A DNA stretch of 64,000 bases from Psychrobium sp051201665 (GTDB lineage: Bacteria > Pseudomonadota > Gammaproteobacteria > Enterobacterales > Psychrobiaceae): assembly GCF_051201665.1 (NCBI RefSeq), contig NZ_CP179210.1, positions 4,225,774-4,289,773 of the forward strand, in the 5' to 3' direction. The position numbers and the translations under genes were made by a program. Below, in pieces: positions 1 through 8,799 of the stretch. The notes under the pieces were generated by a model. It was not told the origin of the DNA and searched no databases. It was given only the letters and a program-made list of their open reading frames with translations. Positions within the stretch are counted from its first letter, which is position 1. Every line of letters starts with the position of its first letter.

Positions 1-923
1 CCTTTCGGATAATTAAATTGCGACATTGTTTGATCACAGGCATCAACACAGGCACCACAGTTAATGCACTCATACTGTAGTCCGTTGCGAATATCGATAC
101 CTGTCGGACATACATCAACACATAGATTACAGTCGACACAATCACCAAGCCCCATCTCTTTATGGTCGTCTTTGCGACGACGACGACCGCGATTTTCACC
201 ACGCTCAGTATCGTAACCAACTAGTAGAGTATCTTTATCAAACATTGCTGACTGGAAGCGTGCATATGGACACATATGCAAACACATTTTTTCCTTTAAA
301 AATCCAGCGTTACCCCATGTACATAAAGCGAAAAATGAAACCCAAAACCACGGTTGAATACCCAGAGAGCCGTCGGCGATACTTGAGTAAAGCTCAATCG
401 GCGGCATAAAGTAAGAAACAAATGTTGTGGCTGTTAAAAACGCCACCAACACCCAACTTGCGTGCTTTAAGCTCTTCTTAATGAGTTTTTCACCATTCAT
501 TTTTTGCTTATCAAGCTTCATGCGTTGGTTACGGCTACCTTCTATTTTTTCTTCGAGCCAGAAAAACATAAATAACCAATGCGTTTGTGGACACAAAAAG
601 CCACACCACACACGGCCTAACCAAGTAGTAATAAAGAATAAAGCGAATGCCGCCACCATAAAAATACCGGCGACTATTGGAAAGTCTTGTGGATATAACG
701 TATTGCCAAAGATATGCCATTGCTGATTGCTAGCATCAAGTAATATGGCAGGGAAACCACCGATTTCTATCCACGGTAAAATAACGAATAACGTCATTAA
801 AAACATGGCAATACCACGGCGAATGCGTTGGAATTTACCCTTTTGTTCACGCACATAAATGGCGCTTTTTTGATTACAGCCAGGGGCGATAATCATATCT
901 TTTGGATTGATGTTTACGGACAT
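1..923 (-). CDS. ccoG: Cytochrome c oxidase accessory protein CcoG, 3' end outside window
   Basis: Translating the minus strand from the ATG at 923 gives an open frame running off the left edge. It has several membrane segments (about residues 31-50, 88-108, 150-170, 190-210), a CGFLCPQ motif in the second, and two ferredoxin-type clusters, CVDCNLCVDVCPTG and CINCGACVDAC. This layout is that of CcoG/RdxA, a membrane iron-sulfur protein that reduces copper for cbb3-type oxidase assembly (family knowledge). The C-terminal periplasmic domain is not in the window. The cco structural genes probably lie to the left, an inference. Confidence 0.93.
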   Translation of the reverse strand, partial: MSVNINPKDMIIAPGCNQKSAIYVREQKGKFQRIRRGIAMFLMTLFVILPWIEIGGFPAILLDASNQQWHIFGNTLYPQDFPIVAGIFMVAAFALFFITTWLGRVWCGFLCPQTHWLFMFFWLEEKIEGSRNQRMKLDKQKMNGEKLIKKSLKHASWVLVAFLTATTFVSYFMPPIELYSSIADGSLGIQPWFWVSFFALCTWGNAGFLKEKMCLHMCPYARFQSAMFDKDTLLVGYDTERGENRGRRRRKDDHKEMGLGDCVDCNLCVDVCPTGIDIRNGLQYECINCGACVDACDQTMSQFNYPK

Positions 924-1088
924 GCTATTGCTACTATTTTAATAAAATTTATAAACTCCCTATGGCAAGTAGCACGCCAATTTATAATAAAAATAAACCA
1001 CTGATTAATATATATAAAATAAAAACAACAACCGACACAAAGCACGACATATCACCTGCACTCACGACATGCCGCGGCCAAGGGTTAT

Positions 1089-1901
1089 TTAAACATCAAT
1101 TTCAGGCTTGTCGACAGCAAAACCTGCGGCATGAAAATGACCACCACCACCGTATTGCTCAGCTACTTTAGCGACATCAATGCCATCTTTTGCTGAACGC
1201 AGTGAATATACTCGCTTATCAAAGCGATCAAAATACAATGCAGCAAAAGGGAAACCTTGCGCTAATTGTTCACCCATTTCACTCACTAAATGCGTTGCAT
1301 TAACACAGGGAACGCGATGGCCACCAATGGTCGCCATTGGAATTTTTTCACCTTTAGGCGTTCTCGCTAACTGCATGTTTTGATAATCGACAATGGCGCC
1401 ACCTTGCATAATGAGCTCATCAACCTTCGCATCGTCTAAATATGGCATCCATAAAGGCAAGGTTTTCTGCAACGTTAACAACGCAGCTGATACTTGTTTG
1501 CTACTTTCCATTTGCCACTGCCATAAATCACGATCTTGGATGTATTTAAGTAATAGCGGCACTGGAGTATCTGGATTTAGCGTTTCCCACGTCAATACTG
1601 CGCCCGATCGCGACATATCAAACACACAATAATCTAAGCCCTCAAGATCTTGCATTGCACTTTTATGGTGATCGATAACAGTCAATGAATCAGCTTGCTC
1701 ATGCAACGCTATAAGTGACTCTCGGTCATAAGAAAAATCAACGATGAACACTGTTTTACCAGCAACATCAGGTATTTGTTCGCCGTATTGCGCTGGCATA
1801 TAGTCACATTCCACACCAAGACGGTCGCAATAGACTTTCACCGCTAGTGCAGCACCAAATCCATCGGCGCAGTTTTTGTGATAAATACATAAATGACTCA
1901 T
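1089..1901 (-). CDS. DHH/DHHA1-family phosphoesterase
   Basis: A 270-residue protein with the marks of the DHH phosphoesterase superfamily: an N-terminal HKNCADGFGAAL segment, VDFSYDRE near residue 55, the metal-binding VIDHHK near residue 75, and a C-terminal GGGGHFHAAGF glycine-histidine motif of the DHHA1 subdomain. These enzymes are manganese-dependent and hydrolyse phosphodiester or phosphoanhydride bonds in small nucleotides or short oligonucleotides; the substrate here cannot be told from sequence. It starts 12 bp after the stop of the upstream sigma-54 activator gene on the same strand, so the two are probably co-transcribed. Confidence 0.85.
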   Translation of the reverse strand: MSHLCIYHKNCADGFGAALAVKVYCDRLGVECDYMPAQYGEQIPDVAGKTVFIVDFSYDRESLIALHEQADSLTVIDHHKSAMQDLEGLDYCVFDMSRSGAVLTWETLNPDTPVPLLLKYIQDRDLWQWQMESSKQVSAALLTLQKTLPLWMPYLDDAKVDELIMQGGAIVDYQNMQLARTPKGEKIPMATIGGHRVPCVNATHLVSEMGEQLAQGFPFAALYFDRFDKRVYSLRSAKDGIDVAKVAEQYGGGGHFHAAGFAVDKPEIDV

Positions 1902-1913
1902 TTTAAATCCCTA

Positions 1914-3344
1914 TTAACTCAGCGGCCTAACAATAGCCAATTTTTTCATTTTTGAACGCAGCGTGCTTTCCGGAAGTTCCAGAATCGCAGCAGCACCAGT
2001 TTTGCCGCCAATGCGCCACTGACAGTGGTTTAACACACGTTCGATATGGTTTCGCTCGGCATCTGCCATTGAGCTTACCGCTTGATTATTTTTCACTTTA
2101 GCATCAAACAACGCATGTTTAACCTCCATCACATCAGAGGTTGTTAAAATGGCTTCATGTTCTAATACATTTTGTAACTCGCGAATGTTGCCTGGCCAAT
2201 GATATTGCTTTAATTTCGTCAGGCTCTTTTGTTTAATACCTCGAATACTCTTGCCTAATTTAGCATTGAGCTTGGTTAAAATAACTTGGCATAACGGCTC
2301 AATATCTTCAATGCGTTCACGTAATGGCGGTATATGAATAGGAAAGACATTAAGACGGTAAAATAAGTCCATTCTATATGTGCCTTCATCAACCATGCCT
2401 TGTAAATCACGATTTGTCGCGGCAATGACACGGATATCAACTTTAATCGTCTTATTACCACCAACACGCTCGAACTCTTGCTCTTGCAACACTTGAAGCA
2501 ACTTACCTTGAGCACTCATTGATAATTCGCCAATTTCATCTAAAAAGAGCGTCCCGTTATTGGCGATCTCAAAACGCCCTTTTCGGCGCTCAATCGCCCC
2601 AGTAAAAGCACCGCGTTCATGACCAAACAGCTCTGATTCCAGCAAATTATCGGCAAAGGCCGCGCAATTAACCTTGATCAATGGCGTATTACTACGCGGA
2701 CTTAATTGGTGAATATTACGGGCAACCAGCTCTTTGCCGGTGCCATTTTCACCCAAGATCAATACGGTACTTTGTGTTTGTGCCACCAACTCTAGCTGCA
2801 TTAACATTTTTTCAAACTGCACACTCGAACCAACTAGGCCTTGCCCAGACCATTGTTGCTGAAGTTCGTTAATGAGATAGGTGTTTTCAGTTTGCAACTG
2901 TTTAGACAGCGTTTTAACTTCAGAAAGAGCATCATGTAAGGCTTTTTCAGCCGCCTTTTGACGTGTAACATCGCGAAATACCGCAACAGCACCAATAATA
3001 TTACCATCTCGGTAAACCGCCGTAGTTGTGTACTCAACAGGAAATGAAGATCCGTCTTTGCGCCAGAAAACTTCACCGCTCACTTCACGGCTCACGCCAT
3101 CTTTTAATGTGCCGTAAATTTTACACTCGTGAGCAGGATAATCACTACCATCAGCATGACTGTGATGATGATATTGATGAATGTTATGACCCAGCATCTC
3201 ACTGTTATTCCAACCTGTCATACGTTCAGCAGCTGGATTAATAAATACGGCATTACCATCGAGATCAAAGCCATAAATACCTTCACCAACGGCATTTAAC
3301 AGCAGATCTGAATCCGCTAAATATTGTTTTATCTCTTGAAACAT
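1914..3344 (-). CDS. PAS-domain sigma-54-dependent transcriptional activator
   Basis: A 476-residue regulator. Residues about 10-130 form a PAS domain that is unusually rich in histidine around residues 57-65 (QYHHHSHADGS, then PAHECKIY), followed by a short coiled coil. The AAA+ domain has Walker A GENGTGKE near residue 200, the sigma-54 contact loop GAFTGA, and Walker B GTLFLDEIGEL. The C-terminus carries a Fis-like helix-turn-helix (TGAAAILELPESTLRSKM). Such proteins remodel sigma-54 polymerase at enhancer-dependent promoters. No receiver domain is present, so the PAS domain is the likely sensor. The DHH phosphoesterase follows in the same direction; the targets are unknown. Confidence 0.92.
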   Translation of the reverse strand: MFQEIKQYLADSDLLLNAVGEGIYGFDLDGNAVFINPAAERMTGWNNSEMLGHNIHQYHHHSHADGSDYPAHECKIYGTLKDGVSREVSGEVFWRKDGSSFPVEYTTTAVYRDGNIIGAVAVFRDVTRQKAAEKALHDALSEVKTLSKQLQTENTYLINELQQQWSGQGLVGSSVQFEKMLMQLELVAQTQSTVLILGENGTGKELVARNIHQLSPRSNTPLIKVNCAAFADNLLESELFGHERGAFTGAIERRKGRFEIANNGTLFLDEIGELSMSAQGKLLQVLQEQEFERVGGNKTIKVDIRVIAATNRDLQGMVDEGTYRMDLFYRLNVFPIHIPPLRERIEDIEPLCQVILTKLNAKLGKSIRGIKQKSLTKLKQYHWPGNIRELQNVLEHEAILTTSDVMEVKHALFDAKVKNNQAVSSMADAERNHIERVLNHCQWRIGGKTGAAAILELPESTLRSKMKKLAIVRPLS

Positions 3345-3411
3345 CTATCACAATCCCACAACCTCGAAATATCGATGGTATTGTGACAGGATTTTAAAAC
3401 ATTAAATAGTG

Positions 3412-4321
3412 CTAGGTATAATCCAATATGTCAGCTCGACAATCTTTATCCATTTTCTCTATGGCATAACGAACAGTCGCTCGCGGCATTAAGTGTCTAT
3501 GACTTTTTAAAAAGGCTACAACAGAGTCGTGATTATGTGCGGCAGTAACTTTTAGTAACCATCCAACACTTTTTTGAACAAATTCATCTTCATCGGCAAT
3601 TAGCAAACTACATTGCTTAAAAACGAGGTGAGAATCGAGACAGTAAATACGCTTACCTATTTTTCGGTTAATAAATTTAACCCACACAACATTGCTCGCT
3701 CGTCGACACCAAGAGACTTCAGAGTGTGCCCAATGCTGCATTTGGTCGATGAGATGTGGCCTTGTCATCAGGAACTGATAAATCGTTTTAAGGCATAAAT
3801 CATCCACCAGCGACCAATTATCAGCGTAGTGCTCTAACCAATATTCAAATCTCAATAAAAACTCATCGTCATAATGTTTTTTAACGAACTTATTAATCAA
3901 ACCAAAAGCCACTAAAAACTCTTCGTTGTATTGCGCATTAGCGAGTAAAGACTCAGTAATTTCTAATACCAATCTAGGTAAGTAGATGGTCTACTTTTTT
4001 ACGAGAATAAATTGATTAGAACAAGGCATTTATTGTCGTATGTAGTTATTCTACATAGAGAATAAATAACACAGTTATCATCTATTTAGGCCGTTAAAAA
4101 TGATCAGATATTTTCCTAGGTTGGTATAACACCTCATTCGGCGTTAAATCACTGTGTTCATCATGAAACCTACTAATAATGAGCTTTATATCGGGTGCTG
4201 TAGCGCCAAGGCATTGAAAGCCCTGTGGGAAATAACGTTGACTAGATTTTGATTTTTCTGGTGTGCTAGCCTCAATCAGCGCCTGTGATATCTGCTGAAT
4301 GTATGAAGTAATTGCTTTCAT
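3412..4321 (-). pseudogene. AlkD-like DNA alkylation repair gene split by a MITE
   Basis: Two minus-strand frames are the two ends of one HEAT-repeat DNA alkylation repair protein. The 5' part (4321 to 4130) encodes the N-terminus, including YIQQISQALIEAS, SSQRYFPQGFQCLGA and the end ...LTPNEVL. The 3' part (from 3966 down to 3412) resumes with EITESLLANAQYNEEF. Removing 163 bp (a 160 bp element plus one TAA target copy) joins the halves as NEVL-EITESLL in one frame of about 249 codons, close to the usual family length. The family excises alkylated bases. The insertion is not a multiple of three and brings in stops, so the gene is broken. Confidence 0.88.
3967..4126. mobile_element. MITE copy C (TACCAAT family, diverged) inside the alkylation repair gene
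   Basis: A 160 bp insertion with terminal inverted repeats TACCAATCTAGGTAA and TACCAACCTAGGAAA (reading inward), flanked by the direct repeat TAA at 3964-3966 and 4127-4129. A central hairpin TATGTAG...CTACATA lies at 4039-4057. It contains no reading frame of note. The architecture matches the two near-identical copies at 21431 and 26899: the same first bases, the same TAA target, an AACAAGGC motif before the central hairpin and a near-terminal AT-rich segment. The internal sequence is diverged from them. A transposase acting in trans is required. Confidence 0.85.
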
Positions 4322-4414
4322 ATAAAACTTTCTTTATCAAAAAAACACATAAAAACAGTGTGAATCAAATAGGTTACTTGTTCAAATTAACCGTGAAGCA
4401 ATGTTGAATATCAG

Positions 4415-4446
4415 AAAATAAAAAAGCCACTAAAATAGTGGCTTAT
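4415..4446 (-). terminator. Rho-independent terminator of the metalloprotease gene
   Basis: On the minus strand AAGCCACT, loop ATTTT, AGTGGCTT is followed directly by TTTTATTTT. It lies about 50 bp after the metalloprotease stop, with a second GC-richer hairpin (GAGCACC...GGTGCTC, 4454-4475) between. Confidence 0.85.
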
Positions 4447-4496
4447 AGGAATAGAGCACCACATGCATGGTGCTCCTTATTAAAACGAGCTTGCCG

Positions 4497-7028
4497 TTAT
4501 TTATTAACGGTTAATTTTGGCTCTAGTCCTTGGGCTAACTTCGCAGCAAGACCAGCATAACGATAACCAGCTAAGGTTCCGTAATGTTTGTTTGATGCTG
4601 CTTCTAATTTCATTTTTAGATCAGTAGCTGTACCACGAGTCATTGCAATAAATGTTGCTGAAGGCTTAGGAGAACGACTAGACTTAGACGTTGCAAGCGC
4701 TAAGTCCTTAACTAACTTATTCACGAAATAATCCTGAAGCATTATTCTGTATTGATCAGACTGCGCGCCACGAGATTTAATATCGCCGTATATTGCGTCA
4801 ACAAACTTATTTACAGTTTTAACTGGGTCCATTACATCATGACCAGCAGCTTGCAGCTTTATTAATGAATCTAAACGATGTGCAGCTAATGGAGCACCAA
4901 TCGCTTGTCGAATAATGTAGTTACCGTATTGCTCAAACTTGTTGTAACCAATGCGTTTAAAGATTTTTTCATCATTCCAGAACGCAGGTAAGTTCACGCC
5001 ATTCTCAATTAAGAAATCAACAGCACGCTCTTGCTTTTCTTTAGCGTAAGGTACGAATACTTGCTTATCTTTATGAGCTTGCGTTAATTCATTACGGTAC
5101 ATCACACCACCAACCGCTTTAGCAACGTGACCAAGTTCGCGAGCATGTTGTTGAACAACTGTTCTGTAAGCACTGTCTAGCTCATCATAACCTTTAGATG
5201 GTTCAAAGCTTGTAGCGTCGATTAGATTTGCAAGAATGCGTTGCTTATTCTTTTGACCTAAACGCGTCGCTTCAACAGGATCTTCACCAATTGCTTCGGT
5301 TAAAATTCGCGGATCTAACGCACTGCCTTTCGAATAAGCATCCCAACGTAAACGTTTATCAGTTAATTGACGATCAGCAATTTTATTTAACAGTTCAGCT
5401 TCTTCTTTTGGAGATTTATCACCAGCAAACTCTTTGTAACCCCATTCGATAGCAAATTTATCGTACGGACCTGGTTCGTAATCGATTGGTGATACACCAT
5501 CATCTGGTTGCATTACATAGTTAAATCGAGCGTAATCCATAATAGACGCAGACACACCGAACTCTTTAACGAACTTAGGATCTCTTAACTGCTCAATGCT
5601 GTAAGAGTTATTACCAATAAAGTTATGGTGTAAGCCAGTTGAATGCCCTACTTCATGTGCAACAACAAAACGTACTAAATCGCTCATTACATCATTTGGT
5701 AAAGGTAGTTTCTTAGCTCGTGGATCAGTCGCACCAGCCTGTGCAAAGTACCAACCTTCAAGCAGCTTAATTACGTTGTGATACATACGTACGTCTGCTT
5801 CAATAATCTCACCTGAACGCGGGTCAGCTACGTGTGGCCCTTGTGCATTAGGGATACCAGACGGGATCCAACGAACCACAGAATAACGGGCATCTTCTGG
5901 ATCCCAATCAGGGTCTTCTTCTACTGTTGGCGCCATTTTAGCGACAATGGCATTTTTAAAGCCCGCTTGTTCAAACGCAGGTTGCCAAAATTCGATACCT
6001 TCACGTACTGCTTCAACGAAACGTTGCGGAGTACCTTGATCGATATACCAAACGATAGGTTGTATTGGTTCACTAACTTCTAATTCTGGGTTCTTCTTTT
6101 CTAAGCGCCAGCGCTTAATAAAACTAAACGTATCTACTTTATTTTTATCAGAGCTAAAATCAGAGTAGTTTGCCGTGAAATAACCAACGCGCTTATCGTA
6201 AAAACGAGGTTTCATCGGCGTTTCAGGTAGTGCGAAAATAGAATGACGAATTTCGCTGGTTTGATTGCCTTTGCTGCTAGTGAACTGGGCTAATACTGTA
6301 CCTTCGATATTCTTTTCAAATGCCTTAACCTTGGTGATTAAAGCCGCTTTACCGTTAAGCTTAAACTTAGTCGCTTTAGGATTACGAGGATTAGGGAATA
6401 AATCCTTGCTGCCGCCTAAATAGAGCTTAGTAATATCAATAACTGGCGATTTAGCATCGTCTTTTGAAAAAGTGGTGATTGGAAATTTAGCAACAATGCC
6501 GTCAATCGTTGCTTTCTTTACAACTAATGATTCTCTTGAACCATCTTCAGACACTACAGAATAGTTACGGTTGCGTAATAACACGTTGTCACCATGGCGT
6601 TCAAATACAACGTATTGACGACCAATGTCTGAACTAATTAACCCTTTGCCCGGTTGAGTACCAGACGTTTTAATTTGCCATACAAATTCACGGCCAAACT
6701 CAGCGGCTGGAATTTCAAAATAGGCTTTGTTATCAACCAGGTGAGTCGTAAAAATACCTTCTGATGTCACTGCTTTATCAGTGATCACATCATCGTATTT
6801 TTTGAATTTATCTTTTTTCTTCTTTTTCTTAGCGTCGCCTTTATCGCCTTTTTTATCTTCAGCTTTTGCTTTGCTGTCAGCTTTATCGGCTTTTTTAAAT
6901 TCATCTGTTGATAAAACACTCGCTGGATTAGCAACAAGCGAATCGCTCCCTGGCAATATAGTAGCGCCTGCAAATGCCGAAACATTGGCGATGCTTAGCA
7001 CCAACAATGACTTTTTAAATAACTTCAT
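4497..7028 (-). CDS. Secreted zinc metalloprotease, HExxHxxGxxH type, with lysine-rich N-terminus
   Basis: An 843-residue protein with an N-terminal signal peptide (cleavage plausible after SAFAGA). A strongly charged low-complexity stretch, residues about 43-78, is mostly K, D, A and E, including a run of six lysines. The catalytic motif HEVGHSTGLHHNF sits near residue 457, an extended HExxHxxGxxH zinc site of the metzincin type, and a SIMDYARFNY segment downstream fits the Met-turn. Length and layout match the large bacterial metalloproteases annotated with DUF5117/DUF5118-like domains. It probably acts in the periplasm or outside; the substrate is unknown. It is monocistronic with its own terminator. 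Confidence 0.9.
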   Translation of the reverse strand: MKLFKKSLLVLSIANVSAFAGATILPGSDSLVANPASVLSTDEFKKADKADSKAKAEDKKGDKGDAKKKKKKDKFKKYDDVITDKAVTSEGIFTTHLVDNKAYFEIPAAEFGREFVWQIKTSGTQPGKGLISSDIGRQYVVFERHGDNVLLRNRNYSVVSEDGSRESLVVKKATIDGIVAKFPITTFSKDDAKSPVIDITKLYLGGSKDLFPNPRNPKATKFKLNGKAALITKVKAFEKNIEGTVLAQFTSSKGNQTSEIRHSIFALPETPMKPRFYDKRVGYFTANYSDFSSDKNKVDTFSFIKRWRLEKKNPELEVSEPIQPIVWYIDQGTPQRFVEAVREGIEFWQPAFEQAGFKNAIVAKMAPTVEEDPDWDPEDARYSVVRWIPSGIPNAQGPHVADPRSGEIIEADVRMYHNVIKLLEGWYFAQAGATDPRAKKLPLPNDVMSDLVRFVVAHEVGHSTGLHHNFIGNNSYSIEQLRDPKFVKEFGVSASIMDYARFNYVMQPDDGVSPIDYEPGPYDKFAIEWGYKEFAGDKSPKEEAELLNKIADRQLTDKRLRWDAYSKGSALDPRILTEAIGEDPVEATRLGQKNKQRILANLIDATSFEPSKGYDELDSAYRTVVQQHARELGHVAKAVGGVMYRNELTQAHKDKQVFVPYAKEKQERAVDFLIENGVNLPAFWNDEKIFKRIGYNKFEQYGNYIIRQAIGAPLAAHRLDSLIKLQAAGHDVMDPVKTVNKFVDAIYGDIKSRGAQSDQYRIMLQDYFVNKLVKDLALATSKSSRSPKPSATFIAMTRGTATDLKMKLEAASNKHYGTLAGYRYAGLAAKLAQGLEPKLTVNK

Positions 7029-7404
7029 AGGATGGCCTGTAGTTAGTTGTATTAAATAATTATTTTTATAGCGCTGTATAATGCCACGTTTACAGTGAGG
7101 AATACGTTTTTGCGAAGAAGATTTTGTAACAAATATTTAGCTATATAAATATGGGAGCAGAACGATAACGAATATCTTCTTTTTCACCTTCCCACTTCAC
7201 AATTTTAAAATGTCAAAAAATAGAAAAACTAACCATTTTTCAATCATCATTTAACTTAACAAATCCGTCTACTTTTAGAATGCAGAATTCCTATTGAGAG
7301 TAGCTGTTCAGTAATAGAAAATATAATCAATCATTTTAAACTAATAAAATTAGTGACTTATATATTATCTGTTTTTCTTTAATCGAATTAATTCAGATCA
7401 TTTC
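7029..7404. other. Intergenic region between divergent metalloprotease and GntR genes
   Basis: About 376 bp of AT-rich DNA. I see no open frame, RNA gene or repeat apart from the promoter and operator elements at its right edge described separately. It should hold the metalloprotease promoter. Confidence 0.6.
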
Positions 7405-7450
7405 TTGCACACTCCACCAAACTGTATTACTGTACTAGCACACATAGTAC
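7405..7450 (+). promoter_or_regulatory. Promoter and candidate GntR operator
   Basis: TTGCAC (7405-7410) and TACTGT (7428-7433), 17 bp apart, form a weak sigma-70 promoter. Overlapping its -10 and start is the inverted repeat GTACTA (7432-7437), 7 bp, TAGTAC (7445-7450). Its place and symmetry fit autorepression by the GntR regulator encoded just downstream. No strong ribosome binding site precedes the ATG at 7468. Confidence 0.6.
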
Positions 7451-7467
7451 ACCTTAAGTTTACAATA

Positions 7468-7884
7468 ATGACAAAAGTGACTGCCATTGCGATTCAGATA
7501 GCACCCGGGGACGCCCGACCTATCTTTCGTCAAATAGTCGATGAAATACGCAGGGAAATTACCACTGGCAAGATTCCAGCGGGTTCGAAATTACCTAGTG
7601 TGCGTGGCCTAGCCATGCAATTAACCATTAATGCCAATACCGTTGCCAAGGCATACACCGAACTCACTAATTTAGGTGTGTTGGAATCCCGAAAAGGACT
7701 TGGCGTTTTTGCTTGTGAAGTAACTCAGCAACTGTCGAGTGCAGAGCAAAGCGATAAGTTAGCGCAAGCAACGCAGGTATTTATTAATGATGTCATGCAT
7801 TTAGATTTTACACCGCAACAGGTGAGTGACTATGTGTTGGCACAATTAAACCAATTAACTCAGCGAGATAAAGACAATGACTGA
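7468..7884 (+). CDS. GntR-family regulator, YtrA subfamily
   Basis: A 138-residue regulator with the GntR winged helix at residues about 15-80 (PIFRQIVDEIRRE, AGSKLPSVRGLAMQL, TVAKAYTELTNLGVL). It has only a short C-terminal helix pair instead of an effector domain, the layout of YtrA-type repressors that sit in front of ABC transporter genes. I chose ATG 7468 rather than the upstream in-frame TTG at 7405, because the latter lies in the promoter and the family starts here. The end overlaps the ABC ATPase start by 8 bp. Likely represses its own operon through the GTACTA-N7-TAGTAC repeat. Confidence 0.9.
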   Translation: MTKVTAIAIQIAPGDARPIFRQIVDEIRREITTGKIPAGSKLPSVRGLAMQLTINANTVAKAYTELTNLGVLESRKGLGVFACEVTQQLSSAEQSDKLAQATQVFINDVMHLDFTPQQVSDYVLAQLNQLTQRDKDND

Positions 7885-8791
7885 TTACATCATTGAAACG
7901 AGTAGTTTGACGAAACGATTTGGCAAGAAGTTAGCGCTAAACTCTTTCGATTTAAAGATTCCCCAAGGCGGCATTCACGCATTGATCGGTGCAAATGGCG
8001 CTGGTAAATCGACATTATTTAGAATTCTGTTGGGACTTGAAGCACCAACATTGGGCAGTTCAACCATTTTAGGTATGAATAGCCGTGAGTTAACGCCTGA
8101 AATGCGTGGAAGAATTGGCTACGTTAACGAAGAACACACGTTGCCAACATGGATGACTGCGGATGAAATAACCCAGATGCAGCGCAATTTATACAGTAAT
8201 TGGCGTCAGGATATTTACGATACCGTCATTGGCAATTTTGATGTACAGGGGGATCAAAAAATCTCTGGTTTATCACGGGGTGAACGCGCCGGCTTAAATT
8301 TATCGATGGCATTGGCACAATCTCCCGATTTACTTATTTTAGACGAGCCAACGCTTGGCCTTGATGTTGTTGCAAAACAGGCCTTTTTAGAAGCGTTGAT
8401 GTACACAGAAACCGACAATAACACCACCATCATTTATTGCTCTCATCAGATGGAAGAAATTGAACGTGTTGCTGAAAATTTAGTGATTATGGAAAAAGGC
8501 GAAGTGAAGTATATTGCTAGCCCCGACGAATTTTTAGAACGCATTCATTATTGGATTTGCGATTTTACTGAGCAAGCGCCAAGCAATGATGATATTCCTG
8601 GTTTACTCACGAAAAAGTCTATCGAAGGTCAATATCATTTAATCGTTAGCGATCAAGATAGCAGCGAGTTCGAAGCATTTCTAACACGTAATGGTGCTCA
8701 AGGAATCGTGCGTTCTCCCATTAATTTGGAAAAAGCCGTTAACTCTGTTTTAGCTAAAAATCATAAGGCCCCACAACCAACCTCGGTTTAG
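7877..8791 (+). CDS. ABC transporter ATP-binding protein
   Basis: A 304-residue ATPase with Walker A GANGAGKST near residue 38, signature LSRGERAGL, Walker B LLILDEPTLGLD and switch histidine YCSHQMEE. The C-terminal 90 residues are a variable extension. It belongs to the CcmA/YtrB-like group that pairs with ABC-2-type membrane partners; the next two genes supply candidates. The first codons overlap the GntR gene by 8 bp and the next gene starts 8 bp after its stop, so the four genes form one operon. The transported substrate, or a role in envelope stress or peptide resistance, cannot be read from sequence. Confidence 0.9.
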   Translation: MTDYIIETSSLTKRFGKKLALNSFDLKIPQGGIHALIGANGAGKSTLFRILLGLEAPTLGSSTILGMNSRELTPEMRGRIGYVNEEHTLPTWMTADEITQMQRNLYSNWRQDIYDTVIGNFDVQGDQKISGLSRGERAGLNLSMALAQSPDLLILDEPTLGLDVVAKQAFLEALMYTETDNNTTIIYCSHQMEEIERVAENLVIMEKGEVKYIASPDEFLERIHYWICDFTEQAPSNDDIPGLLTKKSIEGQYHLIVSDQDSSEFEAFLTRNGAQGIVRSPINLEKAVNSVLAKNHKAPQPTSV

Positions 8792-8799
8792 GAATTATT

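Noticed and set aside
427..726. 99-codon plus-strand frame at the left edge
   Set aside because: It is the antisense shadow of ccoG, whose product has clear iron-sulfur motifs.
6781..7059. 92-codon frame opposite the metalloprotease N-terminus
   Set aside because: Produced by the lysine-rich, low-complexity codons on the other strand; no independent signal.
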